From Candidatus Rokuibacteriota bacterium (lineage in GTDB: Bacteria > Methylomirabilota > Methylomirabilia > Rokubacteriales > CSP1-6): a DNA stretch of 64,000 nt. Numbering within the stretch: the first letter of the stretch is position 1; every line of letters begins with the position of its first letter. This document shows positions 28,532-37,268 of this stretch, in pieces. The translations under genes were made by a program, and so were the position numbers. The notes under the pieces are model-generated. The model was not told the origin of the DNA and did no database searches. It worked only from the letters and a program-made list of their open reading frames with translations. The stretch lies in assembly GCA_016184365.1 (NCBI GenBank), contig JACPCW010000075.1, positions 164,351-228,350 of the forward strand, in the 5' to 3' direction.

Positions 28532-28847
28532 GTCGCACTGCCGCGGCATGCCGCGCTCCGCGGTCACGCCGGAGGGCGAGGGGGCCGGGGGTCCGTCCGG
28601 AATTCCGCGCCCGCTTCACGCGCGCGTCGTAGCGACCGCAGGGCATCACACGAGGCTGCGTCCGTACCTTGGTCGAAGCCAAACGGAATTCCGGACGGAC
28701 CCCCGGCCCCCTCGCCCCGCGCGGTCCACGTCGCGGCGCCCATCGAACTGATCCCCGCCGCCACAACGGGTAGCGGTCCGTCCAGGACTCCGCTACTATG
28801 CCTTCTGTGCCCGCCACACGCCCCGCCGTGCCCGTCGGGATGAGCCC
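28532..28847. other. 316-base noncoding gap before purB
   Basis: No credible gene on either strand. It holds the long inverted repeat at 28574-28717. A TACTAT at 28794-28799 could be a -10 for purB, but no good -35 is visible at the right distance. Short frames across it read both repeat arms as the same peptide motif in opposite strands, a direct result of the inverted repeat and not evidence for coding. Confidence 0.7.
28574..28717. repeat. Perfect 34-bp inverted repeat with a 76-base centre
   Basis: The arm 28574-28607 is the exact reverse complement of 28684-28717. Each arm runs from GGGCGAG through the GC-rich middle to CGGAATTCCG, which is itself palindromic. The 76-base centre carries no frame of note. 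The form resembles a MITE or a decayed element with terminal repeats, or a large cruciform or terminator region between the M16 peptidase and the purine cluster. No target-site duplication was recognised. Confidence 0.85.
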
Positions 28848-30143
28848 GTGATCGACCGCTACACGCGTCCCGCCATGGGCCGGATCTGGAGCGAGCAGGC
28901 GAAGTACGAGGCGTGGCTGCGCGTCGAGATCGCCGTCTGCGAGGCGTTCGAGCGGCGCGGCCGCATCCCCGCCGACGCGATGGCGCGCATCCGCGAGCGC
29001 GCGCGCGTGGACGTCGACCGCATCCTCGCGATCCAGGCGCGCGTGAAGCACGAGATGATCGCGCTGCTCACGAGCCTCGAAGAGCAGCTCGGCGCGGACT
29101 CGCGATTCGTGCACATCGGTCTGACGTCGTCCGACGTGTGGGACACCGCCACCGCGCTCCAGCTGCGCGACGCCGTCGATCTCCTCATCGCCGGGCAGGA
29201 GCGCCTGCGCACCGCGCTCCGTGCGCTGGCCCTCCGGCACAAGGACACGTTGACCGTGGGTCGGACGCATGGCGTGCACGCCGAGCCGACGACGTTCGGC
29301 CTCAAGGTGGCGGTCTGGTACACGGAAGCCGGACGCAACCTCGACCGGCTCCGCCGCGCGCGCGAGATCATCTCCGTCGGCCAGATCTCCGGTGCCGTCG
29401 GCACGTTCGCGCACGTCGAGCCCGATCTCGAGGCGGAAGTCTGCCGCCGGCTCGGCCTGCGTCCGGCCGAAGTGTCGAACCAGGTCATCCAGCGCGACCG
29501 GCACGCCGAGTACATGGCGATGCTCGCGGTCTGCGCGGCGTCGCTGGAGAAGATCGCGCTCGAGATCCGCGGCCTCCAGCGCTCCGAGATCCTCGAGGCC
29601 GAGGAGCCGTTCGCCGAGGGCCAGAAGGGCTCGAGCGCGATGCCGCACAAGCGCAACCCGGAGCTCTCGGAGCGCATCTGCGGTCTCGCGCGTCTCGTCC
29701 GCACGAACGCGCTGGCGGCGCTCGAGAACGTCGCGCTCTGGCACGAGCGGGACATCAGCCACTCGTCGGTCGAGCGCGTGATCCTGCCCGACACCACGAT
29801 CGTGCTCGACTACATCCTCGATCTGACCGCCTTCGTCGTCGAAGGGCTCACCGTGTATCCGGAGCGCATGGCGGAGAACTTCGACCGGAGCTACGGGCTC
29901 GTGTACTCGCAGCGCGTGCTGCTGAAGCTGACCGATGCCGGGCTGGCGCGGCAGCGCGCGTACGAGCTCGTGCAGAAGCACGCGATGCGCGCGTGGCGCG
30001 AGCGGCGCCCGTTCGAGACGCTCCTCGCCGAGGATCCCGAAGTCACGCAGCACCTGGCGGCGGCCGATCTCAAGGAATGCTTCGATCCGTCCTGGTACCT
30101 CCGGAATGTCGACGCGATCTTCCGACGGGCCGGACTCCTCTGA
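28848..30143 (+). CDS. purB: Adenylosuccinate lyase
   Basis: Acts twice in purine synthesis: SAICAR to AICAR, and adenylosuccinate to AMP. 431 residues. HIGLTSSDVWDTATALQLRD, VGRTHGVHAEPTTFG, and the signature SSAMPHKRNPELSERICGLAR with the flexible catalytic loop are all present. GTG start at 28848. It opens a purine cluster with nearly all steps to IMP. Confidence 0.97.
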   Translation: MIDRYTRPAMGRIWSEQAKYEAWLRVEIAVCEAFERRGRIPADAMARIRERARVDVDRILAIQARVKHEMIALLTSLEEQLGADSRFVHIGLTSSDVWDTATALQLRDAVDLLIAGQERLRTALRALALRHKDTLTVGRTHGVHAEPTTFGLKVAVWYTEAGRNLDRLRRAREIISVGQISGAVGTFAHVEPDLEAEVCRRLGLRPAEVSNQVIQRDRHAEYMAMLAVCAASLEKIALEIRGLQRSEILEAEEPFAEGQKGSSAMPHKRNPELSERICGLARLVRTNALAALENVALWHERDISHSSVERVILPDTTIVLDYILDLTAFVVEGLTVYPERMAENFDRSYGLVYSQRVLLKLTDAGLARQRAYELVQKHAMRAWRERRPFETLLAEDPEVTQHLAAADLKECFDPSWYLRNVDAIFRRAGLL

Positions 30144-30150
30144 GGTGACG

Positions 30151-30876
30151 ATGGACGTGGAACGGCGCGACAAGCTCTACGAGGGCAAGGCCAAGATCGT
30201 GTACGCGACGGAGCGGCGCGACGCCGTCATCCAGTACTTCAAGGACGACGCGACCGCGTTCAACGCGCTGAAGAAGGGCACGATCGTCGGCAAGGGCGTC
30301 GTGAACAACCGGATGTCGGCGACGCTGTTCGAGCGGCTCGCGAAGGCGCGCGTGCCGACGCATTACCTCGGGACGCTCTCCGACCGCGAGATGCTGTGCC
30401 GGCGGCTCGACATCATCAAGATCGAGACGATCGTGCGGAACGTCGTCGCGGGCAGTCTCGCGAAGCGCACCGGCCTCGAGGAGGGCACGCCGATCCGGCA
30501 GCCGATCGTCGAGCTGTACTACAAGTCCGATGCGCTCGGCGATCCGATGATCAACGACGACCACGTGCGCATGCTGCGCCTCGGGACGCCGGCGGAGCTC
30601 GCGTGGATGAAGCGGATGGCGCTCAGGATCAACGGCGTGCTGCGTCCGCATCTGCGCCGCCGCGGGCTGCTCCTCGTCGACTGCAAGCTCGAGTTCGGTC
30701 GCGCCGGCCGGAAGCTCTACCTCGGCGACGAGATCTCGCCCGACACCTGCCGTCTCTGGGACGCCGGCACCGGCGAGAAGCTCGACAAGGACCGGTTCCG
30801 CCGTGACCTCGGCGGGGTGGAGGAGGCGTACCAGGAGGTCTACCGCCGGGTCGTGCTCGGCGAGCGGCGCGCATGA
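30151..30876 (+). CDS. purC: SAICAR synthetase
   Basis: Joins CAIR and aspartate using ATP. 241 residues from ATG at 30151, seven bases after purB, with GAGGTGACG before it. KLYEGKAKIVYATE, DDATAFNALKKGTIVGKG, VRNVVAGSLAKRTGLEEG and DCKLEFGR with GDEISPDTCRLWD are diagnostic. It overlaps purS by 4 bases. Confidence 0.97.
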   Translation: MDVERRDKLYEGKAKIVYATERRDAVIQYFKDDATAFNALKKGTIVGKGVVNNRMSATLFERLAKARVPTHYLGTLSDREMLCRRLDIIKIETIVRNVVAGSLAKRTGLEEGTPIRQPIVELYYKSDALGDPMINDDHVRMLRLGTPAELAWMKRMALRINGVLRPHLRRRGLLLVDCKLEFGRAGRKLYLGDEISPDTCRLWDAGTGEKLDKDRFRRDLGGVEEAYQEVYRRVVLGERRA

Positions 30877-31118
30877 GGCTCCGCGTGCTCATCCGTCTGA
30901 AGCCCGGCATCATGGACGTGCAGGGCACGGCGATCCAGCGTGCGCTCGCGGGACTGGGCTTCGGCGACGTCGGCGACCTGCGCGTCGGCAAGGTGATCGA
31001 GGTCGACGTGCCCGGCGACAGCGTCGACGCCGCGCGGCGGCGCGTCGACGAGATGTGTCGCAAGCTGCTCGTGAATCCGATCCTCGAGGATTACGCGGTG
31101 GAGCCGGTGGTAGGATGA
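30873..31118 (+). CDS. purS: PurS subunit of phosphoribosylformylglycinamidine synthase
   Basis: 81-residue bridging subunit of the three-part FGAM synthase; it holds PurQ and PurL together. LKPGIMDVQGTAIQRALAGLGF, VGKVIEVDV and the closing NPILEDYAVEPV are typical. Its presence agrees with the small form of PurL encoded just downstream. Confidence 0.95.
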   Translation: MRLRVLIRLKPGIMDVQGTAIQRALAGLGFGDVGDLRVGKVIEVDVPGDSVDAARRRVDEMCRKLLVNPILEDYAVEPVVG

Positions 31119-31122
31119 ACCG

Positions 31123-31836
31123 ATGAAATTCGGCGTCGTCGTGTTCCCGGGAACCTGGAGCGACTGCGACTTCCACTACGTCGTGTCGGAAGTGCTGCAC
31201 CAGCCGGTGAAATACGTCTGGCATCGCGAGCGCGATCTGTCCGGTCTCGATTGCGTGATCCTGCCCGGTGGCTTCTCGTACGGCGACTACCTGCGCGCGG
31301 GCGCCGTCGCCGGCCGCTCGCCGGTCGTCGAGGCGCTCGGCGATTTCGTCGCGAACGGCGGAGTCGCGCTCGGCTCGTGCAACGGCTTCCAGATCCTCTG
31401 CGAGTCCGGACTGCTGCCGGGCGCGCTCATGCGGAACGAGTGCCTCCAGTACCGGTGCGAGACGACGCATCTCGTGACGGAGAACGTCGAGACGCCGTTC
31501 ACGCGGCTCCTGCGTCCCGGCCAGGTGCTCACCATGCCGATCTCGCACGGCGAGGGGAAGTACCAGGCGGATGCCGAGACGCTCGCGCGGCTCAAGAAGC
31601 ACCACCAGATCGTCTTCCGGTATGCGACAGCCGACGGTCAGGTCACGCGCGCGGCGAATCCGAACGGATCGATCGAGAACATCGCGGGCATCGTCAACGA
31701 GGAGGGCACGGTCCTCGGTCTGATGCCGCATCCCGAGCGCGCCTCGGAGACGGCGATGGGTGGCACCGACGGCCTGCTGATTCTGCAATCCGTCCTCGGC
31801 AGCCTGGTCGAGGACGGCGGCTTCCTCAAGCGGTAG
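31123..31836 (+). CDS. purQ: PurQ glutaminase subunit of FGAM synthase
   Basis: Class I glutamine amidotransferase that passes ammonia to PurL. 237 residues. The nucleophile Cys is in [17 protein letters not shown], and the His/Glu pair is in [27 protein letters not shown] and PISHGEGKY are further family blocks. ATG start four bases after purS. Confidence 0.97.
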   Translation: MKFGVVVFPGTWSDCDFHYVVSEVLHQPVKYVWHRERDLSGLDCVILPGGFSYGDYLRAGAVAGRSPVVEALGDFVANGGVALGSCNGFQILCESGLLPGALMRNECLQYRCETTHLVTENVETPFTRLLRPGQVLTMPISHGEGKYQADAETLARLKKHHQIVFRYATADGQVTRAANPNGSIENIAGIVNEEGTVLGLMPHPERASETAMGGTDGLLILQSVLGSLVEDGGFLKR

Positions 31837-31841
31837 CCGGC

Positions 31842-34073
31842 ATCACCGCGAGAGCCGCGACCGAGCCGAAAGTCACCGTCGCCGTCGCGGGCGAGCTCGG
31901 CCTCACCGTCGAGGAGTTCGGTCGCGCCGTCTCGCTCCTCGGCCGCGAGCCCACCTGGACCGAGCTCGGCCTCTTCTCCGCGCTCTGGTCCGAGCACTGC
32001 GCGTACAAGCATTCGCGCGTCTTCCTGAAGCGCCTGCCGCAGACCGGATCGCGCGTCCTGCAGGGCCCCGGCGAGAACGCCGGCGCGATCGACATCGGCG
32101 ACGGGTGGGCGGTCGTGTTCAAGATCGAGAGCCACAACCATCCCTCGTTCATCGAGCCGTTCCAGGGCGCGGCGACGGGCGTCGGTGGGATCCTGCGCGA
32201 CATCTTCACGATGGGCGCGCGGCCGATCGCGCTGCTCGATTCGCTGCGCTTCGGCGATCCGAGCGACCCGAAGACGCGCCACCTCATCCAGGGCGTCGTC
32301 TCCGGCATCAGCTGGTACGGCAACTGCTTCGGCTGCCCGACGGTCGGCGGCGAGATCGCGTTCGCGCCCGAGTACCAGGGCAACCCGCTCGTCAACGTCA
32401 TGTGCGTCGGTCTCGTCCGCGCCGACCGCATCTTCCGCGCGCGCGCCGAGGGTCTCGGCAACCCCGTCTTCTACGTCGGCAACAAGACGGGCCGCGACGG
32501 CATCCATGGCGCGACGATGGCGTCGGCGACGTTCGACGAGCACGCCGAAGAGCGCCGGCCGACGGTGCAGGTCGGGGATCCGTTCACCGAGAAGCTGCTG
32601 CTCGAAGCGTGCCTCGAAGCGATGGCGAGCGGCGCCGTGATCGGTATTCAGGACATGGGCGCCGCCGGCCTGGCGTGCTGCACGTCCGAGATGCCGGCGC
32701 GGTCCGGCACCGGGCTCGACGTCGAGCTCGACCGCGTCCCGCGTCGCGAAGGCGGCATGACGCCGTACGAGCTGCTGTTGTCGGAATCGCAAGAGCGCAT
32801 GCTGCTCGTCGCGGAGCGCGGCCGCGAGGACGAGGTGCGGCGCATCTTCGAGAAGTGGGAGCTCGACGCCGTCGCGATCGGCCACGTGACGGACGATCGA
32901 CATCTCACCGTCCGCGCGGGCGGGGAGATCGTCGCGCGCGTGCCCGTGGACGCGCTGGCCGACGGACCGCGCTACGAGAAGCCGACCGCCGAGCCGGCCG
33001 GCCTCGCGGAACGGCGCGCGTGGAATCCGCTCGCACGCCCGGAGCCCGGCGACTGCGGCGAGGCGCTCGTCACGCTCCTCGCGTCGCCGACGATCGCGTC
33101 GAAGCGGTGGGCGTTCCGCCAGTACGACCAGCAGGTCGGGATCAACACGCTGGTGCTCCCCGGGTCGGATGCCGCGGTGCTTCGTGTAAAAGGCACACGA
33201 CGCGCGCTCGCGGTGTCGACGGACGGCAATGGCCGCCAGGTGTCCCTGGATCCGCGGCGCGGCGCGGCGATGGCCGTCGCCGAAGCGGCGCGCAACGTGT
33301 CGTGCGCGGGCGGTCGACCGCTCGGCGTGACCGATTGCATGAATTTCGGCTCGCCGGAACGACCCGAGATCCTGTGGCAGTTCGCGGAAGCGATCGAAGG
33401 CATCGCGGATGCGTGCCGCGCGCTCGACATCCCGGTAGTGGGCGGCAACGTTTCCTTCTACAATGAAACGTCCGGGCAGGCGATTCTGCCGACGCCCGTG
33501 ATCGGCGTGGTCGGCGTGCTGGACGACGCGGAGCGCCTGGCGACCCAATGGTTCCGCGCCGCCGGTCATCGCGTGGCGCTCCTCGGTCCGGACGACGTGA
33601 GTCTCGGCGGAAGCGAATACGTGTGGATCCGCGAGCGGCAGGTGGCCGGAGCGCTCGCGCCGCTCGATCTCGAGGTCGAGCGACGTGTCCAGGCGGCCGT
33701 GCAGGCGGCGATCGGAAGCGATCTGGTGACCGCGGCCCACGATTGCGCGGAGGGCGGCATCGCGGTGGCGCTGGCCGAGTCGTGCGTCACGGGCCCGGCG
33801 CGCGTCGGCTGCGACGTGACGCTCGAGGCGGCGGGCCGCGCGGATCACGTCCTGTTCGGTGAAGGGCCCTCGCGGGTGCTGCTCGCGGTCGAACCGACGC
33901 GCACGCGCGCGTTCGAGGCGCTGATGGCCGAAGCGGCGATTCCGTGGCGATGGATCGGGACGACCGGCGGCGACCGCCTGGTGATTCGCGGCGGCGGTCG
34001 CGTGCTGGTGGACGTGGACCTGAACCGGATCGAACACGCGTGGAGGGGTGGCTTTGAGCGTCACGTGGCGTGA
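31842..34073 (+). CDS. purL: PurL synthetase subunit of FGAM synthase (small type), start unclear
   Basis: ATP-dependent FGAM synthase large subunit. From 31842 it is 743 residues, the usual size of the PurS/PurQ-dependent form. [43 protein letters not shown] (in overlapping parts), [16 protein letters not shown] and [10 protein letters not shown] are diagnostic. There is no ATG, GTG, TTG or CTG in frame where the N-terminus should begin. The frame is open back into purQ in another phase. The ATC at 31842 is the closest near-cognate codon and gives [11 protein letters not shown] use it as a placeholder. A sequence error or a rare start are both possible. Confidence 0.9.
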   Translation: MTARAATEPKVTVAVAGELGLTVEEFGRAVSLLGREPTWTELGLFSALWSEHCAYKHSRVFLKRLPQTGSRVLQGPGENAGAIDIGDGWAVVFKIESHNHPSFIEPFQGAATGVGGILRDIFTMGARPIALLDSLRFGDPSDPKTRHLIQGVVSGISWYGNCFGCPTVGGEIAFAPEYQGNPLVNVMCVGLVRADRIFRARAEGLGNPVFYVGNKTGRDGIHGATMASATFDEHAEERRPTVQVGDPFTEKLLLEACLEAMASGAVIGIQDMGAAGLACCTSEMPARSGTGLDVELDRVPRREGGMTPYELLLSESQERMLLVAERGREDEVRRIFEKWELDAVAIGHVTDDRHLTVRAGGEIVARVPVDALADGPRYEKPTAEPAGLAERRAWNPLARPEPGDCGEALVTLLASPTIASKRWAFRQYDQQVGINTLVLPGSDAAVLRVKGTRRALAVSTDGNGRQVSLDPRRGAAMAVAEAARNVSCAGGRPLGVTDCMNFGSPERPEILWQFAEAIEGIADACRALDIPVVGGNVSFYNETSGQAILPTPVIGVVGVLDDAERLATQWFRAAGHRVALLGPDDVSLGGSEYVWIRERQVAGALAPLDLEVERRVQAAVQAAIGSDLVTAAHDCAEGGIAVALAESCVTGPARVGCDVTLEAAGRADHVLFGEGPSRVLLAVEPTRTRAFEALMAEAAIPWRWIGTTGGDRLVIRGGGRVLVDVDLNRIEHAWRGGFERHVA

Positions 34074-35389
34074 CGACAAGTTCCACGACGAGTGCGGTCT
34101 GTTCATCGGCCGGCATCGCGGCCACGGACGGCGACACCTTCCACGTCGAGAAGGCGATGGGATGGGTGGCCGACGTCTTCAGCCCCGAGCGCCTGCGCCG
34201 GCTTCCCGGCCATCGCGCGATCGGTCACGTCCGCTACTCGACGGCCGGCAGCTCGAACCTCCGCAACGCGCAGCCGATCACGGCGAAGACGGCGCGCGGC
34301 CCGATCGCCATCGCGCACAACGGCAACCTGACGAACGCCGAAGCGCTGCGGCGCGAGATGGTGCGCGAGGGCGCCATCTTCCAGTCGAACTCCGACACCG
34401 AGGTGATCCTGCATCTGCTCGCGCGCGCGCCGGCGGGCCCGCTGGAAGAGCAGATCAGTCATGCGCTGCGCCAGGTCCAGGGCGCGTACTCGCTGCTGAT
34501 CCTGACGCGGGACGCGATGTACGCCGTGCGCGATCCGAACGGCTTCCGGCCGCTGTCCGTCGGCCGGCTCGAGGCGTCGTGGCTCGTCGCGTCCGAGACG
34601 TGCGCCCTCGACCTGCTCGAGGCGAAGTTCGAGCGCGAGGTCGAGCCCGGCGAACTGTTGATCATCGAAGACGGTGGTCTTCGGTCGGTGCGCGCGTTTC
34701 CGCCGGCGGAACGGCTGCACTGCGTCTTCGAGTACGTGTATTTCGCGCGGCCCGACTCCGTGCTGTGGGGCCAGAACGTCCACACGGTGCGCAAGGAGTT
34801 CGGCCGGCAGCTCGCGCGCGAGCATCCCGTCGCCGCCGACATCGTCATTCCCGTCCCGGACTCGGGCACGAGCGCCGCGCTCGGCTACTCCGAAGAGTCG
34901 GGCATCACGTACGAGATGGGCCTGATCCGCAATCACTACGTCGGCCGCACGTTCATCGAGCCGAAGCAGGGCATCCGGCACTTCGGGGTGAAGGTGAAGC
35001 TGAACCCGATGCGGGAGATGCTCGAAGGCCGCCGCGTCGTCGTCGTCGACGATTCGATCGTGCGCGGCACGACGAGCCGGAAGATCGTCAAGATGGTGCG
35101 GAGCGCCGGCGCCGCCGAGGTCCACATGCGGATCTCGTCGCCGCCGATCCAGTGGCCCTGCTACTACGGCATCGACACGCCCACGCGCAAGGAGCTGATC
35201 GGCGCCAGTCATCAGCCGGAGGAGATTCGCCGCTACCTCGCCGCCGACTCCCTCGGCTACCTGTCGCTCGACGGCATGCTGAAGGGGACGGGCGGCGATC
35301 CGTCGAACTTCTGCCACGCGTGCTTCACCGGCAACTATCGCGTCGGCATCGAGCCCGAGGCGACGCCTCAGCTCGCACTGTTTGATTAG
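34054..35389 (+). pseudogene. purF: Amidophosphoribosyltransferase with an internal deletion and frameshift
   Basis: First step of purine synthesis (PRPP plus glutamine). The natural start is TTG 34054 (or GTG 34048) after GGAGG; it reads [11 protein letters not shown], which contains the catalytic Cys. At 34104-34106 the frame changes and resumes with SAGIAATDGD. The roughly 25 residues normally between, including the LGLYALQHRGQE block, are absent, and the loss is not a multiple of three. The rest is normal: GHVRYSTAGSSN, the PRPP loop VVVVDDSIVRGTT and the Cys-containing C-terminal region. Either the gene is broken or the assembly lost a segment; with the rest of the pur cluster intact, the latter seems likelier. 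Confidence 0.85.
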
Positions 35390-35390
35390 A

Positions 35391-35508
35391 TGGGGGGCCC
35401 CGACATGGCCCCCCATACCCCCCCGACGCTCGCACACGGCCCGGCGGAGCCGGGCCGCGGCTCGGCCTCACGAGGCGCCGACGTGGGGGGCGCCGACATG
35501 GCCCCCCA
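35391..35508 (-). repeat. Family A hairpin repeats, copies 2 and 3 (reverse orientation)
   Basis: Copy 2: arms TGGGGGGCC (35391-35399) and GGCCCCCCA (35407-35415), loop CCGACAT. Copy 3: arms 35484-35492 and 35500-35508, same loop, one mismatch at the inner end. Between them is another hairpin, CGGCCCGGC with GCCGGGCCG around GGA. The purM start lies in the loop of copy 3. Orientation is opposite to the copies at 1.0, 36.6 and 46.7 kb. Confidence 0.8.
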
Positions 35509-36547
35509 CATCCCGGTGAAGCCGCTCACGTACCGCGAGGCGGGCGTCGACATCGACGCCGGCGACGAAAGCGTCCGCCGCATCGTGCCGCTCGCGCGGC
35601 GTACCCACCGGCCGGAGGTCCTCGGCGGCATCGGCGGGTTCGCGAGCTTCGTGCGCGTGCCCGCGGGCGTGACGGAGCCGGTGCTCGTCTCGTCGACCGA
35701 CGGCGTCGGCTCGAAGCTGAAGATCGCCTTCCTCGCCGACCGCCACGACACCGTCGGCATCGATCTCGTCGCGATGGGCGTCAACGACGTGCTCGTCCAT
35801 GGCGCCGAGCCGCTCTACTTCCTCGACTACGTCGGCGTCTCGCGCGTCGACCCGGCGCGGATCGAAGCGATCGTGCGCGGTGTCGCGGCAGGCTGCGAGC
35901 TCGCTGGCTGCGCGCTCGTCGGCGGCGAGACCGCCGAGCTTCCGGACCTCTACGCGGCCGGCGAATACGACCTCGCCGGGTTCGCCGTCGGCGTCGTCGA
36001 GCGGGCGCGCATCATCGACGGCAGCCGTGTCGCGCCGGGCGACGTCGTCCTCGGGCTCGCGTCGTCCGGACTCCACTCGAACGGATACAGCCTCGCGCGC
36101 CGGATCGTGTTCGACGCGCTGAAGCTGGCGCTCACGGATCGGCTGCCGGGCACGACGCGCGCGGTCGGCGACGAGCTCCTCGAGCCGACGCGGATCTACG
36201 TGAAAGCGGTGCTCGAGGTGCTGCGGCGCTTCGACGTGCATGCGATGGCGCACGTGACGGGCGGCGGCATCACCGGTAACGTCCCGCGCGTGCTGCCCGC
36301 CGGGTGCCGCGCGCGCGTGCGACGGTCCTCGTGGGACGTGCCCGCGGTCTTTCGGGCGCTGCAGGACGCCGGACGCGTCGAGGACGCGGAGATGTTCCGG
36401 ACGTTCAACATGGGCGTCGGGTTCGTGCTCGTCGTGCCGCCGGGCGCGGCCGACGGCGTGACCGCGGCGCTGACCGCTGCCGGTGAGCGCGTCTACCGGC
36501 TCGGCGACATCGTCGCGGGCGAGCCGGGCGTGGAGCTGGTCGCGTGA
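35498..36547 (+). CDS. purM: Phosphoribosylformylglycinamidine cyclo-ligase (AIR synthetase)
   Basis: ATP-dependent ring closure to AIR. YREAGVDIDAGDESVRRIVP, GGFASFV, STDGVGSKLKIA, MGVNDVLVHGAEPLYFLDY and HVTGGGITGNVPRVLP are diagnostic. The ATG at 35498 lies in a hairpin repeat and gives 349 residues with a GGGGGG upstream; GTG at 35516 gives 343 and starts closer to the conserved part. An open frame back to 35390 is made of repeat sequence. The same superfamily as the PurL halves. Confidence 0.95.
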   Translation: MAPHIPVKPLTYREAGVDIDAGDESVRRIVPLARRTHRPEVLGGIGGFASFVRVPAGVTEPVLVSSTDGVGSKLKIAFLADRHDTVGIDLVAMGVNDVLVHGAEPLYFLDYVGVSRVDPARIEAIVRGVAAGCELAGCALVGGETAELPDLYAAGEYDLAGFAVGVVERARIIDGSRVAPGDVVLGLASSGLHSNGYSLARRIVFDALKLALTDRLPGTTRAVGDELLEPTRIYVKAVLEVLRRFDVHAMAHVTGGGITGNVPRVLPAGCRARVRRSSWDVPAVFRALQDAGRVEDAEMFRTFNMGVGFVLVVPPGAADGVTAALTAAGERVYRLGDIVAGEPGVELVA

Positions 36548-36570
36548 GCGCGCGGGAGATCGACGAGCGG

Positions 36571-36632
36571 CCCGGCGGAGCCGGGCCGCTCGGAGCGCCG
36601 GGGAGTCTGGGGGGCCATGTCGGGGCCCCCCA
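36571..36632 (+). repeat. Family A hairpin repeat, copy 4
   Basis: First hairpin CGGCCCGGC / GCCGGGCCG around GGA, then GGAGCGCCGGGGAGTC, then arms TGGGGGGCC (36608-36616) and GGCCCCCCA (36624-36632) around ATGTCGG. It occupies the purM-purN gap and ends 12 bases before the purN GTG. Confidence 0.85.
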
Positions 36633-36644
36633 GGTGGTGGTCGC

Positions 36645-37268
36645 GTGATCGACGAACCGCTGCGCATCGGCGTCCTCGCCTCCGGTCGGGGATCGAATCT
36701 GCAGGCGGTGCTCGATGCGACGGCGCGGCCGGGATTTCCGGCGCGCGTCGCGCTCGTCGTGTCGGATCGCGAGCGGGCGCAGGCGCTCGAGCGCGCGGCG
36801 CGCGCCGGTGTGCCGGCGCGCTTCATCAGTCCCAAGGATTTCGGCGACCGCGAGGCCTACGACGCCGCGGTGTCGGCGGCGCTCGACACGGCCGGCGTCG
36901 AGCTGGTATGTCTGGCCGGCTACATGCGCATCGTCGGCGTGGCCTTCGTGCGGCGCTGGTCCGGGCGTCTCATGAACATCCACCCGTCGCTGCTCCCGGC
37001 GTTTCCCGGCCTGCATCCGCAGCGCCAGGCGCTCGACCACGGCGTCAAGGTTGCGGGCGCGACCGTCCACTTCGTCGACGAGGGCGTCGATACCGGTCCG
37101 ATCATTCTTCAGGCGAGCGTCCCGGTCCTGGACGCCGACACGGAGGAGTCGTTGTCCGAACGCATCCTGGTCGAGGAGCATCGGCTCTATCCCGAAGCGA
37201 TCCGACTGTTCGCCGAGCGGCGCCTGCGCGTGAGCGGCCGCCGCGTCATTCTGGAGGCCCGGGGATGA
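36645..37268 (+). CDS. purN: Phosphoribosylglycinamide formyltransferase
   Basis: Transfers formyl from 10-formyl-THF to GAR. 207 residues from GTG at 36645. The N-terminal IGVLASGRGSNLQAVL and the signature MNIHPSLLPAFPGLHPQRQAL, with the catalytic Asn/His, plus GATVHFVDEGVDTGPII, are all present. It overlaps purH by 4 bases (ATGA). The folate needed can come from GlyA, encoded at 47 kb. Confidence 0.96.
   Translation: MIDEPLRIGVLASGRGSNLQAVLDATARPGFPARVALVVSDRERAQALERAARAGVPARFISPKDFGDREAYDAAVSAALDTAGVELVCLAGYMRIVGVAFVRRWSGRLMNIHPSLLPAFPGLHPQRQALDHGVKVAGATVHFVDEGVDTGPIILQASVPVLDADTEESLSERILVEEHRLYPEAIRLFAERRLRVSGRRVILEARG

Noticed and set aside
28548..28764. Short frames on both strands in the gap before purB, sharing GEGAGGPSGIP
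   Set aside because: The shared motif comes from the inverted repeat being read on both strands; no ribosome-binding site or conservation is apparent.
31123..34073. PurQ-PurL fusion by programmed frameshifting
   Set aside because: The purL frame is open into purQ, but no slippery site is seen, PurS is present as in the three-subunit system, and purQ has its own proper end.
34070..35389. 439-codon frame taken as an intact PurF
   Set aside because: Its first 12 codons read [12 protein letters not shown], a shifted version of [11 protein letters not shown]. The true N-terminus lies in the other frame, so the gene is not intact.
35390..35497. Longer purM start at ATG 35390
   Set aside because: The extra 36 residues are hairpin-repeat sequence (Gly/Pro/Ala-rich) with no match to PurM.
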